Assembly: GCA_035041965.1 (NCBI GenBank)
Contig: JAPYMA010000373.1
Location: 1 to 64,000, forward strand
Source: Anisakis pegreffii
Taxonomy: Eukaryota; Nematoda; Chromadorea; Rhabditida; Anisakidae
DNA length: 64,000 bases
Reading direction: 5' to 3'
The notes under the pieces are model-generated. The model was not told where the DNA came from, did not search any database, and saw only the letters and a program-made list of their open reading frames with translations. Positions 1 through 11,915 of this stretch are shown piece by piece; position 1 is the first letter of the stretch, and every line of letters starts with the position of its first letter. A program made the translations under genes and the position numbers.

Positions 1-303
1 ATATGACTTCAGGCTATCTGGATTATAATGAGTATCAGTGGTTAGCGGATAACGATGACGATTAACCGTGTGGATTACAATTATAGCATTATAATAACAT
101 TAAACTGCATTATAAGTTGGATGTTGCACATAAAGAAACAACAGTTCATTATAACGTTCTACATACTACGAACATAAACTACAGGTCGTAACTACATAGC
201 ATACTACATACTGCAAATAACATCCTACTTCTTATGTACGAATGACAGAACTTTTTAATTCTGCCGTTGATGGCAAATAATTCCACCAGCTTAATACAGT
301 TCA

Positions 304-547
304 GGGTAATCTTGCATTTAAGGTCAGTAAAATCAAAACAGCATTTCGTTCGTTCACATTCGCAGTTGGTAAGCCTAAGCTCAAGCCTAAGCCTAGGCTT
401 AAGCCTAAGCCTAAGCCTAAGCCTAAGCCTGAGCCTAAGCCTAAGCCTGAGCCTAAGCCTAAGCCTAACTACACCACACACTTAACTGCAAATGTGAACG
501 AACGAAATGCTGTTTTGATTTTACTGACCTTAAATGCAAGATTACCC
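304..547. repeat. Interstitial TTAGGC-type array inside a 64-bp inverted repeat
   Basis: Positions 368-483 carry GCCTAA hexamers (TTAGGC on the minus strand) with a few GCCTGA variants and a small internal inversion near 393-402. The array is framed by two arms, 304-367 and 484-547, that are reverse complements with a single mismatch (361 against 490). A third, degenerate copy of part of the arm lies at about 560-602 in the orientation of the left arm. TTAGGC is the established nematode telomere hexamer. The hydrophilic Arg-Leu or Ser-Leu ORFs here are only translations of the hexamer. Confidence 0.95.
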
Positions 548-728
548 AGTTCAGATTGCTAAAATCAAGACGGCATCTAGTTGGCACACATTTTCATAGT
601 TGAAGTCAGACGGAGCATGACAAACTGTGAAAACCAGAACATGATATGCATGTTTATCACCCCGTACATGCAACATTAGCAACTCGAATCGTAGTTGGCA
701 CTTTTTTACTTTGTTTTTTTAGCAAGAG

Positions 729-938
729 GTCGCACGCGAGCAAGCTCGCGCATGCCACGCCTACTGCGCATGGCCTCAGCCTAAGGTGACCTCAGCCTCA
801 TCTAAGCGTAGCCTCAGATCGCTCGATGCTACAGCAGAGGCTAGCAAGCGAACTCAGGCTTAGGCTTAGGCTGAGACTACGCTTGGGCTGAAGCCATGCG
901 CAGTAGGCGTGGCATGTGCGAGCTTGCTCGCGTGCGAC
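729..938. repeat. Fold-back (inverted) repeat with TTAGGC-like centre
   Basis: The arm 729-780 is repeated in inverse orientation at about 888-938 with few mismatches. The arms are GC-rich against AT-rich flanks. The ~105-bp centre contains degenerate TTAGGC/GCCTAA units. No coding capacity is seen. It could be a fold-back transposon or a rearranged telomere-associated repeat. Confidence 0.85.
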
Positions 939-940
939 TC

Positions 941-1365
941 CCCCGCAAAGTAGAAAAGTGCCTCGTAGTTAATGATGTTACTAGGTGATATTTTTTGATT
1001 TAATATACATAATGTTTGACGATTCGATTCGGTTCCTTTCAGGAATTCGATCGGTGTGAATTGCAAATTATATTTACCATACTTATATCATTATAATTTA
1101 AGATTATAATCAAAACTACGATCAAAATCAGAAATATAATCAAAAATTACGATGAAGTCAATCAAAAATCGAAATAATATCATTCAAACAAAACAATATT
1201 ACCCTCGAACAAATCGAAGCTGAATCATCTGCCACAGAGCCAGAAGCGACCAGAGCAGGTGAAGTGACGTCATATAAGCCACAAAACGTTTTAAGACTTC
1301 TCATCATATCATCAGTCATTTGAACGTAATGAAAACATCGTCACATTCCCATAGTATGCTCGTTA
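941..1365. other. AT-rich spacer, nothing recognised
   Basis: No ORF with codon structure, no RNA gene and no clear repeat. It is AT-rich with short runs of an AAAATYA-type motif between about 1100 and 1180. Confidence 0.6.
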
Positions 1366-1369
1366 CCTT

Positions 1370-3440
1370 GTTACATTCAAAACATACGGAAACTTTCCAT
1401 GATATCTTTCCATTCTATCCATGTTTCTAGCCATAATATCCATGATATCTGTCCACCATATTACATTCTTACATTTTCATCGGAAAACATTCGAAAACAA
1501 TAGTTCTTTCAATGATTTCTGATCAAAAAATTCCATGACATCTTTCCATCTGATATCAACTTACGCAAAAATTTCTGAAAAACTTTCCTTCGAATCATTT
1601 CCTAACAAATCTATTAACAATCTGATATTAAAATTACATGCATCTTTCCTCCAGAACTTCCTAAACCAAAATTTCCAAACTTCCGGAATCAAAATTCCTG
1701 TAAACCTTTCTTTCGAAACCCTTCTTAACGCAAAATTCCAAGAATTCTTTCATTTTCGATTCCCGAAACCAAAATTTCCAAAAATCTCACTTTCTCAGCT
1801 TACAAAAAAATTTCTGAGAAACCTTTTTTCGAATACCTTCTTAAATCAAAACTTTCTTTCGAAAACCTTCTCAATGATTCTTTCCACAAGTTCTGATTTT
1901 CAAATTGCATGGAATCTTTCACTCCGGATCTAAAATGTCCATAAAATCTTATTATCAAAACCCTCTTTCGAAACCATTCAAAAATCCTTCTTTCGAAAAC
2001 TTTCTCATTAATTCTTTACACAATTTGTGATTTTCCAATTGCATTGAATCTTTCTTTCCAAAACTAAAGTTTCCATACAATCCTACTATCAAAACTTCAT
2101 TTCGAAAACATTCCCCATGATTGTTTCCACAATTTCTGATTTTCAAACTGTATGGAATCCTTCTTTCGGGAACTAACGTTTCCATAAAATCTCGCTGTCA
2201 AAGGTTTCTTTCGAAAACTTTTAGAAATCTTTCTTCCGAAAACTTTCTTAATGATTCTTTCCAGAATTTCTGCTTTTCATATTGCATGGAAATTTCTTTC
2301 CCGGATCTAAAATGTCCATAGAATCTTACTGCTACAACTTTCAAAAATTTTTCAAACGATTCTATCACAATTTCTGATTTTCAAACTGCACGGAATCTTC
2401 CTTTCCGGAAGTAAAGTTTCCTTAAAAACTTGCCATCAAGTCTTTCTTTCGGAAACCTTCTCAAGGCTTCTTTCCGCAATTTCCTATTTTTAAACTGCAT
2501 GGATTCGTTCGTTGCGGAACGAAAATTTCCATAAAACCTTTTTGTCAAAGCTTTCTTTCGAAAACATCCAGAAATCATTTTTCTGAAAACTTTCAGTGAT
2601 TCTTTCCAGAATTTCTGATATTCAAATTGCATGGAATCTTTCTTTCGAAAACTATCATTTCCATAAAATCTTACTCTCAAAACTTTCTTTCGAAAACATT
2701 TAAAAATCTTTCTTCCCAAAACATTCCCCATGATTGTTTCCACAATTTCTGATTTTCAAACTGTATGGAATCCTTCTTTCGGGAACTAACGTTTCCATAA
2801 AATCTCGCTATCAAAGGTTTCTTTCGAAAACTTTTAGAAATCTTTCTTCCGAAAACTTTCTTAATGATTCTTTCCAGAATTTCTGATTTTCATATTGTAT
2901 GGAAATTTCTTTCCCGGATCTAAAATGTCCATAGAATCTTACTGTTACAACTTTCAAAAATTTTTCAAACGATTCTATCACAATTTCTGATTTTCAAACT
3001 GCACGGAATCTTCCTTTCCGAAACTAAAGTTTCCTAAAAAACTTGCCATCAAGTCTTTCTTTCGGAAACCTTCTCAAGGCTTCTTTCCGCAATTTCCTAT
3101 TTTTAAATTGTATGGATTCGTTCGTTGCGGAACGAAAATTTCCATAAAACCTTTTTGTCAAAGCTTTCTTTCGAAAACTTTCAGAAATCATTCTTCTGAA
3201 AACCTTCAGTGATTCTTTCCAGAATTTCTGATATTCAAATTGCATGGAATCGTTCTTTCGAAAACTATCATTTCCATAAAATCCTACTCTCAAAACTTTC
3301 TTTCGAAAACATTTAAAAATCTTTCTTCCCAGAACTTTCCCAATGATTCTTTTCACAATTTCTGATTTTCAAATTGCATGGAATCTTTCTTGCCGGATCT
3401 AAAATGTCCATAAAATGTTAATTTCAAAACATCCTTTCGA
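1370..3440. repeat. Satellite of ~110-130-bp units with 613-bp higher-order period
   Basis: Diverged units share cores such as TTTCGAAAAC, TTTCCATAAAATC and ATTTCTGATTTTCAAA, spaced about 105-135 bp apart. A block of five to six units is repeated almost exactly 613 bp later: the segment starting at 2113 recurs at 2726 and continues to about 3340. Units left of about 1900 are more diverged. ORFs of up to 132 codons on both strands are stop-poor translations of the repeat. Confidence 0.9.
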
Positions 3441-3778
3441 AAAATGGAGACAAGGCATTAAATTCAATCAGTAGTTAGTTGAATCATCCAGTGACTAATT
3501 GCGTGCTGGTGCTGTCAGTGGAGTTGATAACGCTAGTGCTGTTGATATGAAATCAAATCATTCAGTGACGAGTGCATCAAAACACTGCCATCAATAATCA
3601 ACCAAATTGGTGAATCCTCAAAAAAGAGAAGGTCAGTGTAATGAAGAGGTCATTCGTGATCAATGTAGTTATCGTACTTGAACTTATTGCACCATGGAAA
3701 CATCAGCTATTATCAGCAACAATGCTTATCGGACAAATACGAAAAGACAGCTGTTGAGATCAGAGATGCACAAGCGCT

Positions 3779-6700
3779 TCAAAACGAGCTTTCCAGTGTT
3801 TCGGTGCGGTCCTTCCATTGCTGCCGCATTGTCGGGAATTTACGACGCAAGCATTTGAATGCATCAAGAGTGACCCTTCGATAAGGTGGCAGTGCACAAA
3901 TCGTGCACAAGCTGATCGCAATCGTTCGAAACTGAAATGGACAACAATTTAGCAACGATGTAAAAGTATAGCCGGAATGTGTTTTCGTGGTAAACGGATC
4001 CGCAACCGTAGCAATTTATCCTGTTCATAATAGAAGATCGGTGCGAAAATTTGAAGAATGTATTTCCCGTTCACGGAGCTGTAAATAATTAATGGTTACC
4101 GTGAGGTATGAATGATTTCAGGGTTTGAGAACGCTAGTAACTTGTACGGATGGTATGCGGCTAACTCGCCAGTGGAATGGTTTTTAGAAGTATTGAGACG
4201 ACTAATCATAAAAGTCTTTCATTCAATGAGGAGTCACGTCGATTATCATTTTGGATTCCGACGAAAGTAAAATCACCAAAATCACCTGTACTTCAAGCAG
4301 TGCAGCTATTCTGCCGATTTCGTAAAAAACAGCTTCAGTCATTAGAAATTCCATACATTCGCACAGTACGGGTACTGAAATTAATCACATAAATAAATGA
4401 ATGGTAAACATAGTAACCACTTCATTTGCTTTTTATTTACATGTAGCACTTCACAATACGTCATCAAGAATTGAGGCACGATTAGTGTCAAATTTATATT
4501 ATGAAGCAAATGTGACCTTTTCATAGCTTACATAATAACCGGCCAAATAATGACTGATTTGGATCATGTTGTTGGAAAAAAGTGCATTCGAAATAATATT
4601 ACTCCTACAGAACTTACTTGCAACAGGTAAAGTGAGAACAAACAGAGGTACGGAATACGTAAGGAACGCGACTAAATATCCTTGACTTTGAGGTCGCTGA
4701 GAGTTTAGTGAATCTTGCACTTGAGCTGCTCTCACAGCCATTATCGCCTAAAATTATGAGATCATCACCGAAATGATATGTTGGTGAACAAGTTCTAATC
4801 ATAAATACCACCAAAACAGTGAACTCACATTGACTGAGATAATAACTTCAGCGATCAGCACAATGATCACCAAAGCATTAGAACCATGAGCTAGTATAAT
4901 GCCCCACCAAAGATGATACTGATTCTGTGGAAAGGTAACTGCGTACGTTGTTACAGCTCCGACAGTGAATGAAAATGCATGAATAAGCATGCAATACAAA
5001 ATCCATTTCCTGAAAAGTGAAAAATTACCGTTGTCAATTGTATTGTAACATTAGTTAACAATGTTTCCATCGCGTTTGTCATAAATTTGGTTGGTTTCAG
5101 GGGGGTGCTAACGAATCCTTATCAATGAGATCATCGAATTCCGATGAATGCCCATTGGTGCTAGAATGACTGACCTTGTAGTGAAATGATCGCGGAAGAG
5201 CAATGGTTTCCGATACGACACATACGAAGCTGTCACGAAAAATAATGTGAACAAGCGGAATGATATTCCTGCCGTTATGTACACAGTAGCGCCGCTCAGA
5301 ATAAATACTAACTGATTCCTAAAAAATCCGTGTGATATATTGCTGAAAAGAAGATTTGATTGCCTCTTATTGCTATGAGATATATCATAGAGAGTGGTCG
5401 TGTTTGATTTTCCGTGAACTGAAAGCAAAGCTTCGCGAACTGTTCCAAATTTCTCAGTGTGCATTCGGCGTCCGATATTCACATCTATTCTTGTTGCCTT
5501 CCATAGCCCACTATTCTAAATCTTTTTTATCTGCAATGCGACAGATCAACAGAAGAACACTTGGAGGATGTTCCGTAACTGTCAAGCCGAATCTAAAAGT
5601 GGTTTGAGGTGGATGCACTTTATTTTTCCAAAATCTTGTACTGGCACTGGTTGTGACGTTAAGTGGTCATCTCATCACACCTATTTGTCAGCTGTTTACT
5701 CTCAAGAATGTATGATCAGTCTCTATAATATATCACATAAGTTACGAAATCAGTCAAAAACCAGGTTTGAAGAAAAATTATAAGCATTTCAAAGAATATA
5801 GATATTTAAAATTGTTCGTTTAGGATGACAGCGAATAATGTTTATATGGATGCGTTAGGGATTTAGATGGTCCATCAGCGTCATTGAAAGACAGAATCTT
5901 GACCGGAAGAAAACCGTGTAAGCTGATAAGATAAATGTAGCGGCTCGGAGATTTCCTTTCGCCTTAGAAGATGTTTACCAGTTATTTAGTTCGTTATGTG
6001 CATGAAAATATTTGTCGATAATCTAACAGTAACATGAGGCATTCGAGCACAACTCTTCGGGAGTGAGAAAACAAATTTTTCCATCATTTTCCTACGGCCT
6101 CAATGCTAGGATGAATCATTGAATGTTGTCCTCTGCTTCGGTCAAGGTTTTCGCTTCGCTTTCATTATCTGCTTATACGAGAAATATTTTTCCTCAGAAT
6201 TGCAAACCATATAGTCAAGAGAGATCGATCGTCAGAAGCGATTACAGTACCTGATCTTCTCGGCACGTTCGTCGTACTGACCCCATATAGCACCAAGATG
6301 ACGCAATAGTGCAGCTATATCACATAAGATACACTCAAATAACGCATTTAATGTGTAGATTTTGAACAATTGCCACTTCAATTTCGCAAATGATACATAA
6401 ATAATAAACGTTGATAGGACGAATCTCAAGATCATAGTGATAAAAATCACGATTTGTTCTGGTTCGGCGAGGAATGCTGCAAGAACGGTTTACTAAGTGC
6501 ATCATTTGCATTAATTTCAGGACAGGATCTCGCTGAGTCACTACCCTATTGATTATCGGGTAGGAAACAGAGCCGACAGTTCGCGTTAACTATGTTTGCT
6601 TGAAAGTGTTTATCATGTTTTGAAGTGAGCACATTTGAGGATCATTTTAGAGAGTTTGGTTACATTGATCGTCTACGATGGTCAATGTGTGCATCAGTTC

Positions 6701-6827
6701 ATTCAACCGAGAAATTCGGCATGAAACTGGCACGTGAATCAGTGATTGAAAGAAAAAACAAAGTACACCAATAAATTATGAACTTACGACAACTCAATCC
6801 CAAACCAGCGCAACCGCCTGCGGCCAT
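3779..6827 (-). CDS. 7TM receptor-like protein, gene A (7 exons, 320 aa)
   Basis: Probably a nematode chemosensory-type 7TM receptor in the plasma membrane; ligand unknown and I cannot assign a named family. Exons on the minus strand: 6788-6827, 6251-6476, 5175-5318, 4829-5009, 4618-4747, 4286-4374, 3779-3931. All introns are GT-AG and the joined frame is open from ATG 6825-6827 to TGA 3779-3781. Exon 1 encodes a 13-residue extracellular tail ending in Cys. TM1 and TM2 lie in exon 2, TM3 in exon 3, TM4-5 in exon 4, TM6 in exon 5, TM7 in exon 7. Conserved family motifs are KLKW after TM1, ECILCD in TM2, FRLFTLFF in TM3, and LPxYRR at the start of the cytoplasmic tail. The model rests on paralogues B, D, E and F keeping the same exon lengths and phases. 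Intron 2 (5319-6250) contains only shadow ORFs. Confidence 0.8.
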
Positions 6828-7439
6828 TTAAGCGGGCACGGAAATTAACGCACACGTAACAGATGGTTTGAAGAAAAACAGAAACCTCTGAGATCTGAGC
6901 AATATATTCGTTTATGTGAAGTTTATGTGAACCAAAATTCCATTGAAGAAAATTTACAACAAATGAATCTTATCATAACAGCATCATATGACTCGCGGAT
7001 GTTAGACGGAACTAAATTGTTACTATAGAGTGTCTCTGTATAATCCGGTTGTTCGAAAACCGTATACATCCTGCATTTAAAAAATCCAGGTGATCGAAAC
7101 ACAATAGATGAAGCGCTCGAACGGTAAAAAATCGGAAAGCTGAAGCCGGACTATTAGAACGGTGAACGCATCTTTACTAAGTTGAGACACTCATTTCAGA
7201 ACGCATACGGAAAACAGTTGTAGAAATATAGGATCAATTTTTAAACCAGAAAGACTTTGAATAGCAATCTATTAAAAGTCTTCCTGGTTTGAATCAGATC
7301 AAAATCACTGCAAATGGCAACGCAATACCACAGAGAAAACTTTTTACACACGCAAACAAAGAGTTACTCACCTTTTTGCACCTCCGAATGGTGTTGCGTA
7401 AAAACTCATACGGACCTAGCTTCCTTGAAGTACGCCTGA

Positions 7440-8030
7440 ATTGAAATGCGAGCACGCACCAGGCTCGGTCATCTGATAGATGATTATTGCATGTGTTCTA
7501 AGGTATGCGATGTGAAGTAGTTGCTAAACAAAAATCAGTACGCAAAAAGAACTTCGCATTTCAGCCTGCAACCGAAAGTGTCCCCATAGGCATGAATTTT
7601 CTGACAATGAAAACCAGCTGGAGCAATCTATTCAAAGTGTCCGCTGACGACGTCCGCAATCACCATTATATCATGTATAATTGTCATTGCTTTAAACACC
7701 AACGAAATGACTCATTTTTTGGCAGCAAAATCGCTGCCTCAAAAACGTGCTTGATGAGAACGCTTATGTTGCTAAGAAATTTTGTGCGTTGATGAGGCAG
7801 TTTTCATATTCAACGGTCTAGTGCTCATCGCATGTATACAGCAAATTAATAATTCTCATCACAATGCAGTGTGGATTTCATATGTTCCTCTGCACATTGA
7901 GAGACAACAGCCGCTTCCGTTTGCTATAAACTGAAATAATCGATGTGTGTAATCATGGGAGAGATCAAGAAGGGATTGTCGAAAGCATGTGCTGAATGTG
8001 CAAATGCTTCTCACAAGCGTCTGCCACTGA
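7440..8030. repeat. 5' flank of gene A duplicated upstream of gene B
   Basis: This stretch is about 80% identical to 14995-15570, at the same place relative to the paralogous gene. On the plus strand both copies encode a hydrophobic stretch: AITIISCIIVIALNTN here, AFTIILLIIVVALRTN in the other. Here that frame is shifted by one base against the residues before it, and the acceptor-like TTTCAG at about 7560 is TTTCCG in the other copy. It may be a decayed exon of a neighbouring gene, or simply non-coding duplicated flank. Confidence 0.6.
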
Positions 8031-8129
8031 AATATACAATGAATTTTTTCACTCGTTTCCACTTTATTTATTCGCAACATCTCGTTCCGTTTGGTTGCCA
8101 ACACTGAGGCACATTTTGCTTCCATGCTC

Positions 8130-10480
8130 CCAGTTTGCCACCAAAGAATGATACAATCGAAATGTCGAGCTAATTTTACTGTTTTCGTCGCATGTTTTGA
8201 GTATTGACCAGTAAATTCCTCAGCATTGAATAGTAACATATCAATTTCTTCACACCAGTCGATCGAGCAGAATCTGTGCATTCAGAAAAACATATATATT
8301 GTCGGGCGATTTCGCTTAGTTGTGGAGCTACAGATATTTGATTAAAGACATTTGAACTGGCGCTGAGGCACTCACTGATATGCATTTGATCACTATAGAT
8401 CAATACATTTCATACCTTAGTATAGAAATATGGGTAAATTCAAGCCTACCGTCCTCTCAGGTATGCCAGGAAACATATTCAAGTTTGTACATAGTTCGAT
8501 TGAACGGAACCTGTGGTTTCTAAAAATGAAATGCACACTGGAAAATTCCGCCCCTGCGAGGAGATATAACTATTTTTCTGATGCTATAGGGATTGGCACA
8601 TTCAAACCTACGGTACCCTCAGCTTTGACCAGTAACATGTCGATTTCTCCACAGCAGTCGATTGAGCAGATTCTCTGTATTCAGAAAAATATATATTTTG
8701 TCGGGCGATTTTGCTTAGTTGTGGAGCTATAGCTATTTGATTAACCAGTAACTATTTGATTGACCAGTAACATATCAATTTCTCCACAGCAGCCGATTGA
8801 GCAGATTCTCTGCATTCAGAAAAATATATGTTTTGTCGGGCGATTTCGCTTAGTTGTGGAGCTACAGATATTTGATTAAAGACATCTGAACTGGTGCTGA
8901 GGTACTCACTGATATGCATTTGATCACTACAGATCAATACATTTCATACGTTTCCATAGAAACATAGGTACATTCACATTCAAGCCTACCGTCTTCTCAA
9001 GTTTGCCCCAAGCGTATTCATGTTTACGCATCATTCGATTGAGCAGAATCTCTGCTTTCTAAACGTGGAAAGATCGCTGGAAAATTCCGCCTCTGCAAGG
9101 AGATATAGCTATTTTTCTAATGCTATAGGGATTGGCGCATTTAAACCTACGGTACACTCAGCTTTGACCAGTAACATATCAATTTCTCCACAGCAGTCGA
9201 TTGAGCAGATTCTCTGCATTTAGAAAAAATATATTTTGTCGGGCGATTTCGCTTAGTTGTGGCGCTACAGATATTTGATTAAAGACATCTGAACTGGTGC
9301 TGAGGTACTCACTGATATGCATTTGATCACTATAGATCTCATACCTTAGTATAGAAATATGGGTAAATTCAAGCCTACCGTCCTCTCAAGTTTGCCCCAA
9401 ACATATTCATGTTTACACATCATTCGATTGAGCAGAATCTCTGCTTTCCAAAAATTTGAAGCCTACTGGAAAATTCCGCCTCTGCAAGAAGATACAGGTA
9501 TTTATCTGATGCTATAGGGATTGGCACATTTAAACCTACGGTACACTCAGCTTTGACCAGTAACCTATCAATTTCTCCACAGCAATCGATTGAGCAGATT
9601 CTCTGCATTCAAAAAATATATATTTTGTCGGGCGATTTCGCTTAATTGTGGAGCTACAGATATTTGATTAAAGACATCTGAACTGGTGCTGAGGTACTCA
9701 CTGATATGCATTTGATCACTATAGATCAATACATTTCATACCTTAGTATAGAAATATGGGTAAATTCAAGCCTACCGTCCTCTCAAGTTTGCCCGCAAAC
9801 ATATTCATGTTTGTACATCATTCGATTGAGCAGAATCTCTGCTTTCCAAAAATGTAAAGCCTCACTGGAAAATTCCGCCTCTGCAAGAAGATACAGGTAT
9901 TTATCTGATGCTATAGGGATTGGCACATTTAAACCTACGGTACACTCAGCTTTGACCAGTAACATGTCAATTTCTCCACAGCAGTCGATTGAGCAGGTTC
10001 TCTGCATTCAGAAAAACACATATTTTGTCGGGCGATTTTGCTTAGTTGTGGAGCTATAGCTATTTGATTAAAGACATCTGAACTGGTGCTGTGGTACTCA
10101 CTGATATGCATTTGATCACTATAGATCAATGCATATTCATACGTTACTATAGAAATATAACGTACATTCAAGCCTACCGTCTTCTTAGGTATGCCCGGAA
10201 ACATATTCAAGTTTGTACATCGTTCGATTGAACGGAACCTGTGGTTTCTAAAAATGAAATGCACACTGGAAAGTTCCGCCCCTGCGAGGAGATATGACTA
10301 TTTTTCTGATGCTATAGGGATTGGTACATTCAAACCTACGGTACCCTCAGCTTTGACCAGTAACATGTCGATTTCTCCACAGCAGTCGATTTAGCAGATT
10401 CTCTGTATTCAGAAAAATATATATTTTGTCGGGCGATTTCGCTTAGTTGAGGAGCTATAGCTATTTGATTAAAGCTATCT
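8130..10480. repeat. ~395-bp satellite, five full and some partial units
   Basis: The marker ATTCCG recurs at 8545, 9084, 9473 and 9872 (as GTTCCG at 10272), giving periods of 389-400 bp after the first interval. That first 539-bp interval holds an extra truncated unit at about 8750-8940. Each unit contains a conserved block around TTTCTCCACAGCAG and TTGTCGGGCGATT. A strongly diverged single unit remains at 11150-11290. ORFs of 60-140 codons on both strands are shadows. Confidence 0.9.
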
Positions 10481-10484
10481 GAAC

Positions 10485-11780
10485 TGGCGCGGAGATAATT
10501 CTTAGATAGTATTTTAAGGAAATCTAATTGTAGTTTCATTACAAGACTGAATTGCTTGCATATTGATGCAATTTAGTGTTGATCAGGGATTCAATGTTCG
10601 CAGGAATTCGACGAGTGATCAGTGCATTTAGGAGATGATTTCAGCTGAAGAGTTTCGCATTTCTGCAATAATTGCACTGATAATACTTTGCTTCCGTCAG
10701 CACTGTTTGAGAGTATCTAAGAACATAACCAAAAGCCTTGAAACACCGAATATGAGCAACTAATTTAAGGTATTCATTCGACCAGTCTATGCGCACGCTA
10801 GCCATTGGAAGCAACCGAGACTTCATGCTAATCCGGAGAGGTCAACAATTCCTTCAAAATGATGACATAAGAGAATGGATAAATCGATTGTCAACGTAAT
10901 AATCAAGGCAATCATTCTATAATTTTGAACAATAATGTTTAATAGAGTATTCAGAAAACTATGTATAATTGAACATTCGGTTAAGTGTGAGGCTGATGCC
11001 TTGAAAGCCTAAGCCTGAGCTTAACGTTCATCGGACTTTCCTCGAGAATACAACGTTAATGCATCGCTTGAGCAGCAGCGCACTGATAATTTGACTTCCT
11101 CATTTATCAGTAATTCACTGCAATCGAAATACCAACAGTACCATTTTCAAACTGCATGTACACTCAAATTTATCGTGTAACATAATGGTTACTTGGTGTT
11201 ATTGAATAGAGCAGATTCTATGCTATCAGTAAAGCATGTGTTTTGCCGGAGGATTTCGCTCGGTTAAAGAAATATAGCTAAACATCTCTACTATTGAGAC
11301 ACTCATTTCAATACACTATATCTGGGGTTTACAAAATCCCACCATTTCCCCAATACCCGGATCAGGATTCAATCCTGAGATCGTTTCCTAATTTTAGGGT
11401 TTAAAAGCAAAGTTTAAATATCGAAATGTAACATGTTTAACACATTCTTTTCGCACCAGCGTGTTCACAATTTATCAGGAAACAGTATTTTCAATAAATG
11501 ATTCACCAAAGTTTATAAAATCATGAAAAAAAAGAATTGCACAAAATCTTTTCAGTACATAAATCAACAGCCGGTCCAGGATTATGTGCAAAGAATTCTG
11601 AAATAGACGGTGAGCCTTTTATGGCCTCCGGGGCACATGCCTTGTTGTAAAATGTTACGTTGTGTTCTGTCCTTAAATGCACAAGAAGTACCTTAACGGA
11701 CGATCGTTTCGCTCTTTTATTATATTTGAATACTATAAATGACCGAAACAAATTGCTGAATGATCAAAAGAAGAGAAATA
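10485..11780. other. Inter-repeat spacer with a diverged satellite remnant
   Basis: Apart from the diverged ~395-bp satellite unit at 11150-11290, no repeat or RNA gene was recognised. Two minus-strand ORFs, 10641-10826 (61 aa, several Cys) and 11521-11751 (76 aa), have no partner elsewhere in the window and no recognised domain. The right end passes into the duplicated receptor block at about 11785. Confidence 0.5.
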
Positions 11781-11915
11781 CAGAAGTAATCAAGAGATCA
11801 TTCGTGGTCAACGACATTGCATGATGGGAACACCAGTAATTGGCAGCAACAACGATTATCAAACAAATAAAAAATGCGAAAAGATAGCTGTTGAGATCGG
11901 AGATGCAGGGGCGTT

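Noticed and set aside
179..485. 100-aa minus and 72-aa plus ORFs with Arg-Leu or Ser-Leu repeats
   Set aside because: They are translations of the TTAGGC array and its inverted flanks, open on both strands.
1535..3356. Lys/Phe-rich ORFs on both strands
   Set aside because: Stop-poor translations of the ~120-bp satellite; no start context, splicing or codon bias.
7859..10539. Numerous 60-140-aa ORFs
   Set aside because: They lie in the ~395-bp satellite and occur on both strands in the same sequence.
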